Source: Schoenoplectus triqueter (Eukaryota > Streptophyta > Magnoliopsida > Poales > Cyperaceae). Taken from it: a stretch of 27,266 bases of DNA. The DNA lies in NCBI GenBank assembly GCA_964058805.1, contig CAXKVV010001085.1:1-27266 (forward strand), read 5' to 3'. Below are positions 21,422 through 27,266 of the stretch, one piece after another; within the stretch, counting starts at the first letter, position 1; every line of letters starts with the position of its first letter. The notes beneath the pieces were generated by a model. The model was not told the origin of the DNA and ran no database searches. It saw nothing but the letters and a program-made list of their open reading frames with translations. The position numbers were made by a program, and so were the translations under genes.

Positions 21422-23883
21422 GTTTTGCGCTACCGTACCCATTTTCGGCGGTACCGAGGGCGCCGCGTCCCGTTTTCATGTTTTCGCACCCGTACATGTT
21501 TTCGACGGTATCGAGGGCGTCGGGTCCCTTTTTCATGTTTTGCGCTACCAGACTCGTTTTCAGCGGTACCGAGGGCCTCAGGTCCCTTTTTCATGTTTTG
21601 CGCATCCGGACTCGTTTTCAGCGGTATCGGGGGCGGCCAATCCCGTTTTCATGTTTCGTGCGCCCGGACTGTTTTTCGGCGGTACCAAGGGCGTGGTGTT
21701 CCTTTTTCATGTTTAGCGCTCCCGGACTCGTTTTCAGCGATACCGAGTGCGTCGGGTCCAGTTTTCATGTTTTGCGCTCCCGGACTCGTTTCCGGCGGTG
21801 CCGAGTTCGTCGGGTCCCATATTCATGTTTTGTGCGCCCGGACACATTTTCGGCGGAGCTGAGTGCGTCGGGTTCCTTTTTCATGTTTTGCGCTCCCGGA
21901 CTCATTTTCGGCGTTGCTGAGTTCGTCGGGTCCCGTTTTCATGTTTTTCGCGCCCATACTCCTTTTCAACGGCACCGAGGGCGTCGGGTCCCGTTTTCAT
22001 GTTGTGCGCTCCTGGACTCTTTTTCGGTGGTATCGGGGGCGTCGGGTTCCTTTTTCATGTTTTGCAGCCCCGGACTCATTTTCGGCGGTACCGACGGCGT
22101 TGAGTCCCGTTTTAATGGTTTGCGCTCCCGGACTAGTTTTTGGCGGTACCGACGGCGTCGTGTCCCGTTTTCATGTTTTACGCCTCCAGACTCGTTTTCG
22201 ACGGTGCCGAGTGCGTCGGGTCCCGTTTTCATGTTTTGCGCTCCCGGACTCATTTTCGGTGTTACCGACGGCGTCGAGTCCCTTTTTCATGTTTTGCGCG
22301 CCCGGACTCGTTTTCGGCGATGCCGATTGCGTCGCGTCCCGTTTTCATGTTTTGCTCTCTCGGACTCGTTTTCGACGGTACCGAGGGGGTCGGGTTCCTT
22401 TTTCATGTTTTGCGCTCCCGGACTCGTTTTCGTCGGTGCCGCGTTCGTCGGGTCCCGTTTTCATGTTTTTCGCGCCCATACTCCTTTTCAACGGCACCGA
22501 GGGTGTCGGGTCCCGTTTTCATGTTTTGCGCTCCAGGACTCTTTTTCGGTGGTATCGGGGGTGTTGAGTCCCGTTTTAATGTTTTGTACTCCCGGACTAG
22601 TTTTTGGCGGTACCGAGGGCGTCGGTCCCCGTTTTCATGTTTTGCGCCTCCTGACTCGTTTTCGACGGTGCCGAGTGCGTTGGGTCCCGTTTTCATGTTT
22701 TGCGCTCCCGGACTAATTTTCGGCGGTACCGAGGGCGTCGGGTCCCGTTATCATGTTTTGCGAGACCGGAATCATTTTCAGCGCTACCAAGGGCGTCGCA
22801 TCCCGTTTTCATGTTTTGCTCTCTCGGACTCGTTTTCGGCGGTACCGAGGGGGTCTGGTCCCGTTTTCATGTTTTGCGCTCCCGGACTAGTTTTCGACGG
22901 TGCCGACTGCCTCGCGTCCCGTTTTCATGTTTTGCACTCCCGGACTCGTTTTCGGCGATACAGCGGGCGTCGGGTCCTATTTTCATTTTTTTGCGCTCCC
23001 GAACTCATTTTCGACGATGCCGAGTGCATTGGGTTCCTTTTTCATGTTTTGCGCTTCCTGACTCATTTTCGGAGGTACCGAGGGCGTCGTGTCCCTTTTT
23101 AATGTTTTGCGCTCCCGGACTCGTTTTCGGCGGTACCGTGGGTGTAGGGTCCCGTTTTCATGATTTGCGCTCGTGGACTCATTTTCGGCGGTACCGAGGG
23201 CGTCGAGTCCCGTTTTCATGTTTTCTACTCCCGGACTCGTTTTTGGCTGTACTGATGGAGTCCGGTCCCGTTTTCATGTTTTGCGCTCCCGGACTTGTTT
23301 TCAGCGGTACCGTGGGCGTCGGGTCCCGTTTTCATGTTTTGAGCTCCCGGACTCATTTTCGGCGGTTCCGAGGACATCGGGTTACTTTTTCAAGTTTTGC
23401 GCTCCCGGACTCATTTTCGGCGGTACCGACAGCGTCGAGTCCCTGTTTCATCTTTTGTGCTCACAGACTCATTTTCGTCGGTACCGAGGGCGTCAGATCC
23501 TTTTTTCATGTTTTGACCTCCCGGAGTCAATTTCGGCGGTACAGAGGGAATCGGGTCCCGTTTTCATGTTTTGCGCACCCGGACTCATTTTCGACCGTAC
23601 CGTGGGCGTCGGGTCCCGTTTATATGTTTTGCGCTCCCGAACTCTTTTTCAGCGGTACCGAGGGCGTCGAGTTCTTTTTTCATGTATTGCGCTTCCGGAC
23701 TCATTTTCGGAGATGTCGAGTGCGTCGGGTCCCGTTTTTATGTTTTACGCTCCCCGACTAGTTTTCGGCGATACCGACGGCGTCGAGTATCGTTTTAATT
23801 TTTTGCGCTCCCGATTCGTTTTCGGCGGTACTGAGGGCGTCGGGTCCCGATTTCATGTTTTGCGCTCCCGGACTCGTTTCATG
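21422..23883 (+). repeat. Higher-order block D
   Basis: It begins with three monomers of the starting module, switches near 21600 to the block B/C series (GGGGGCGGCCAATCCC), and later follows the ends of A and B. An internal tandem duplication of nine monomers is visible: TCGCGCCCAT occurs at 21948 and 22470, exactly 522 bp apart. Confidence 0.82.
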
Positions 23884-24082
23884 TTTAACTTATAGATTGT
23901 GAGATTTTTTCTATTTTCAAACAATATCAATAGAAATTATAGATAATTTGCAAAAACATATATCAGAAATTTAGAATTAATAGTTTTGTAGGTATTTTAC
24001 GTTATTAAAAGTATATCTCAATATTATTATGTATTCGATGAAAAAAAATGGTATGAAAAAATGTTATTTGGATGAAAGTGAT
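23884..24082. repeat. AT-rich edge segment, copy 3
   Basis: Near-identical to copies 1 and 2. It lies 2661 bp after copy 2. Confidence 0.95.
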
Positions 24083-27000
24083 GGTTTGCGCTACCGTACT
24101 CTTTTTCGGCGGTACCGAGGGCGCCGCGTCCCGTTTTCATGTTTTCGCACCCGTACATGTTTTCGGCGGTACCGAGGGCGTCGGGTCCCGTTTTCATGTT
24201 TTGCGCTACCAGACTCGTTTTCAGCGGTACCGAGGGCCTCGGGTCCCTTTTTCATGTTTTGCTATCCCGAACTCGTTTTTGGCTGTACCGAGGGCGTTGG
24301 GTCCCATTTTCATGTTTTGCGCTCCCGGATTCATTTTAAGCGGTACCGAGGGCGTCAGGTACCGTTTTCATGTTTTGTGCTCCCGGACTCGTTTTCTGCG
24401 GTATCGGGGCGTCCAATCTCGTTTTCATGTTTTGCGCGCCCGGACACATTTTTGGCGGTACCGAGGGCGTCGGATCCCGTTTTCATGTTTTGCGCTCCGG
24501 GACTCATTTTCGGTGGTACCGACAGCATCGGGTACCTTTTTCATGTTTTTGCACTCCGGGACATGTTTTCGGCGGTACTCAGGGCGTCGGGTCCCGTTTC
24601 ATGTTTTGCGCTCTCACACTCATTTTCGACGGTACCGTGGGTGTCGGGTACCATTTTCATGTTTTGCTCTCCTGGACATGTTTTCGGAGGTACCGAGGGC
24701 GTCAGGTCCGGTTTTAATGTTTTGCGCTCTCGGACTCATTTTCAGCGGTACCGAGGGCGTCAGGTTCCTTTTTCACATTTTGCGCTCCCGGACCCATTTT
24801 CAGCGGAACCGAGGGCGTCAGGTTCCTTTTTCACGTTTTGCGCTCCCTGAATCATTTTCGGCGGTACCGAGTGCATCAGGTCCCGTTTTCATGTTTTGCT
24901 CTCCCGGACTCATTTTCGGCAGTACCAAGGGCGCCGGGTCCCGTTTTCATGTTTTGCGCACCCGTAATCTTTTTTATGTTTTGAGCTCCCATACTCGTAT
25001 TCGGCCATACAGAGGGCGTCGGGTCCCGTTTTTATGTTTTGCGCACCTGGACTCATTTTCGGCAGTACCGAGGGCACTGGGTCCCGTTTACATGTTTTGC
25101 GCTCCCGGACTCGATTTCAACGGTACCGAGGGCGTCAGGTTCCTTTTTCACGTTTTGTGCTCCCGGACCCATTTTCAGCGGAATCAAGGGCGTCGGGTTC
25201 CTTTTTCACATTTTGCGCTCCTTGAATCATTTTCGGCGGTACCGAGTGCGTCAGGTCTAGTTTTCATGTTTTGCTCTCCCGGACTCATTTTCGGCGGTTC
25301 CGTGGGCGTTGGGTCCCGGTTTCATGTTTTGCGCTACCGGACTAGTTTTTGACTGTACCGAGGGCGTCGTGTCTTATTTTCATGTTTTGCGCTCCCAAAC
25401 TCTTTTTCGGCGGTACCGATGGCGTCGAGTCCCTTTTTCATGTTTTGTGGTCTCGGACTCATTTTCAGCGGTACGGAGGCGTCGGGTCCCGTTTTCATAT
25501 TTTGCGCTCTCGGACTTGCTTTCGGCGGTACCGAGGGCGTCATGATCCTTTTTCACATTTTGGGCTCCTGGACACATTTTTGGGGGTACCGAGGGCGTCG
25601 GGTATATTTTTCTTGTTTTGCGCTCCCGGACTCGTTGTCGGCGGTACCGAGGGGCTTCGGGTCCCTTTTTCATGTTTTGCGCTACCAGACTCATCTTAAG
25701 CGGTACCGAGGGCGTCAGGTCCCGTTTTCATGTTTTGATCTCTCGGACCCGTTTTCGGCGGTATCGGGGGCGTCCAATCCCGTTTTCATGTTTTCCGCGC
25801 CCAGACTCATTTTCGCCGGCACCGAGGGCGTCGGGTCCCGTTTTCATGTTTTGCGCTCCCAGACTCATTTTCAGTGGTACCGTGGGCGTCGGGTCCTGTT
25901 TTCATGTTTTGCGCTCCCGGACTTATTTTCGGCGGTACCGGCGGCGTCGGGTTCCGAGTGCCTGGTGCGACGGGTCTCGTTTTCATGGTTTGCGCTCATA
26001 GACTCATTTTCGGTGGGACCGAGGGTGTCGGGTCCCGTTTTCATGTTTTGCGCTCCCGGACTCGTTTTCGGCGGTGACGAGCACGTCGGGTCCCTTTTTC
26101 ATGTTTTGTGCGCCCAAACTCATTTTCGGCAGTATCGAGGGCGTCGGGTGCCGTTTTCTTGTCTTGCTCTCCCGGACTCGTTTTCGGCGGTGTCGAGTGC
26201 GTCGGGTCCCGTTTTCATGTTTTGCGCGCCCGGACTTATTTTCGGCGGTACCGAGGGCGTCAGGTCCCGTTTTCATATTTTGCGCTCCATGACTAATTTT
26301 CGCCGATACCGACGGCGACGGGTCCCGTTTTCATGTTTTGCGCTCACAGACTTACCGAGGGCGTCGAGTTCCTTTTTCACATTTTGCGCTCTCGGACTCA
26401 TTTTCGGCGGTACCGAGGGCGTCGGGTCCCTTTTTCATGTTTTGCACTCCCGGACTTGTTTTCGACGATACCGAGGAACTCGGGTCCCGTTTTCAGGTTT
26501 TGCTCTCCCGGACTCGTTTTCGGTGGTACCGAGGGCGTCATTTTCATGTTTTGCGTTACCGGACTCATTTTCGGCGGCTCCGAGGGTATCGGGTTCCGTT
26601 ATCATGTTATGCGCTCCCAGAATCGTTTTCTGTGGTACTGTGGTTGTCGAGTTCCGTTTTCATATTTTGCGCTCCATGACTCTTTTTCATGTTTTGCGCT
26701 ATCGTACTCGTTTTCGGCAGTACCGAGGGAGTCGGTTCCCGTTTTCATGTTTTAAGCCCCCGGACATTTTTTCGGCGGTACCGAGGGCGTGGGGTTACTT
26801 TTGCAATTTTTGCGCTCCTGGACTCGTTTTCGGCGATGTCGAGTGCGTCGGGTCCCTTTTTCATGTTTTATGCTCCCGTATTCATTTTCGGCGATACCGG
26901 GGGCGTCGGGTTCCTTTTTCATGTTTTGCGCTCCCGGACTCATTTTCGGCGGTACCGACGTCGTCGGATCCCGTTTTAATCTTTTGCGCTCCCTGACTTG

Positions 27001-27266
27001 TTTTTCGGCGGTACCGAGGGCGTCGGGTCCCGTTTTCATGTTTTGCGCTCCCGGATGCGTTTTCGACGGTACCGAGGGCGTCGAGTCCCGTTTTCATGTT
27101 TTGCGTTCCCGGACTCATTTTCGGTGGCACCGATGGGCTCGGGTCTCGTTTTCATATTTTGCGCACCCGGACACTTTTTCGGCGGTACCGAGGGCGTGGG
27201 GTTCCTTTTTCATGTTTTGCGCTCCCGGACTCGTTTTCGGAGATGCTGAGTGCGTTGGGTCCCGTT
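24083..27266 (+). repeat. Right part of array, degenerate after 24710
   Basis: 24083-24710 repeats the starting module. Beyond it the monomers are more variable in length and lack the block A-D markers. Shortened monomers occur near 24960, 26350, 26540 and 26680, and an odd insertion-like stretch lies at 25950-25975. The array runs off the window. Confidence 0.8.

Larger units (their letters stand above)
12551..27266 (+). repeat. 58-bp GC/CpG-rich satellite array, open at right edge
   Basis: Head-to-tail array of a 58-bp monomer, roughly 235 copies after subtracting the solo LTR and two AT-rich inserts. The key blocks in order are TTTTCATGTTTTGCGCTCCC, GGACTCATTTTC, GGCGGTACCGAGGGCG and TCGGGTCCC. 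Each typical monomer has about eight CpG sites and two small dyads, CGGTACCG (with a KpnI site) and GGGTCCC. Two common subtypes differ in the third block: GTACCGAGGGCG and GTGCCGAGTGCG. The DNA around it is AT-rich, so the composition break at 12551 is sharp. No forward-frame stop codon exists in the consensus, so long apparent frames are artefacts of the repeat. Confidence 0.97.

Noticed and set aside
12692..26996. Many long open frames across the satellite on the plus strand (up to 525 codons), and 60-111-codon frames on the minus strand
   Set aside because: They follow from a stop-free 58-bp monomer and its variants. Overlapping frames are equally open, the peptide repeat is the same in each frame, and there are no gene signals.
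12551..27266. CRISPR-like array
   Set aside because: The repeats are contiguous with no unique spacers, the flanks are plant-like, and no associated genes are present.

Overview
The window looks like nuclear DNA of a flowering plant. The reasons are short inverted-repeat DNA transposons with intact target-site duplications, a solo LTR with TG...CA ends, plant-style promoter and poly(A) signals around one small gene, and a last-exon-like piece that resembles the C-terminus of a KANADI/GARP transcription factor. The species cannot be told from the sequence. Everything here was read by eye; no database search or alignment program was used.

Positions 1-12350 are AT-rich, gene-poor DNA full of small transposons. 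Five non-autonomous elements have both ends and a target-site duplication that can be seen: a MULE-type foldback element (136-498, 9-bp duplication), a foldback element (1390-1687, 8-bp duplication), and three hAT-type elements (2614-3057, 3143-3894 and 4675-5042, 8-bp duplications, the first two perfect and the third 7 of 8). Between the second and third hAT elements lies a probable terminal exon on the plus strand (4145-4375). A 78-codon single-exon gene at 9005-9241 has a TATA-like box, a good start context and an AATAAA signal. The rest holds a stem-loop repeat (5292-5425), degenerate AT-rich repeats (6180-6860), an (AT)24 microsatellite, a GC-richer patch resembling the 5' end of a gene on the minus strand (7828-8110), and a possible decayed Helitron.

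From 12551 to the end of the window (more than 14.7 kb, still running at 27266) there is a satellite array of a GC- and CpG-rich 58-bp monomer, roughly 235 copies. Neither the monomer nor its usual variants contain a stop codon in any forward frame, and 58 is not a multiple of three, so all three forward frames stay open for long stretches. The long apparent ORFs here, up to 525 codons, are a by-product of this and are not annotated as genes.

The array has higher-order structure. Blocks of about 2.5-3.3 kb (A, B, C, D) share ordered marker monomers and differ mostly by whole-monomer gains or losses. A 199-200-bp AT-rich segment that forms the left edge of the array (12351-12550) recurs nearly unchanged inside it at 21223-21421 and 23884-24082, each time followed by the same starting monomers. 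A 662-bp solo LTR (15133-15794) with a 5-bp TCGGG duplication interrupts block A; blocks B and D keep the uninterrupted site. No protein-based system, CRISPR array, tRNA or rRNA was found. The most notable object is the satellite and its internal architecture.
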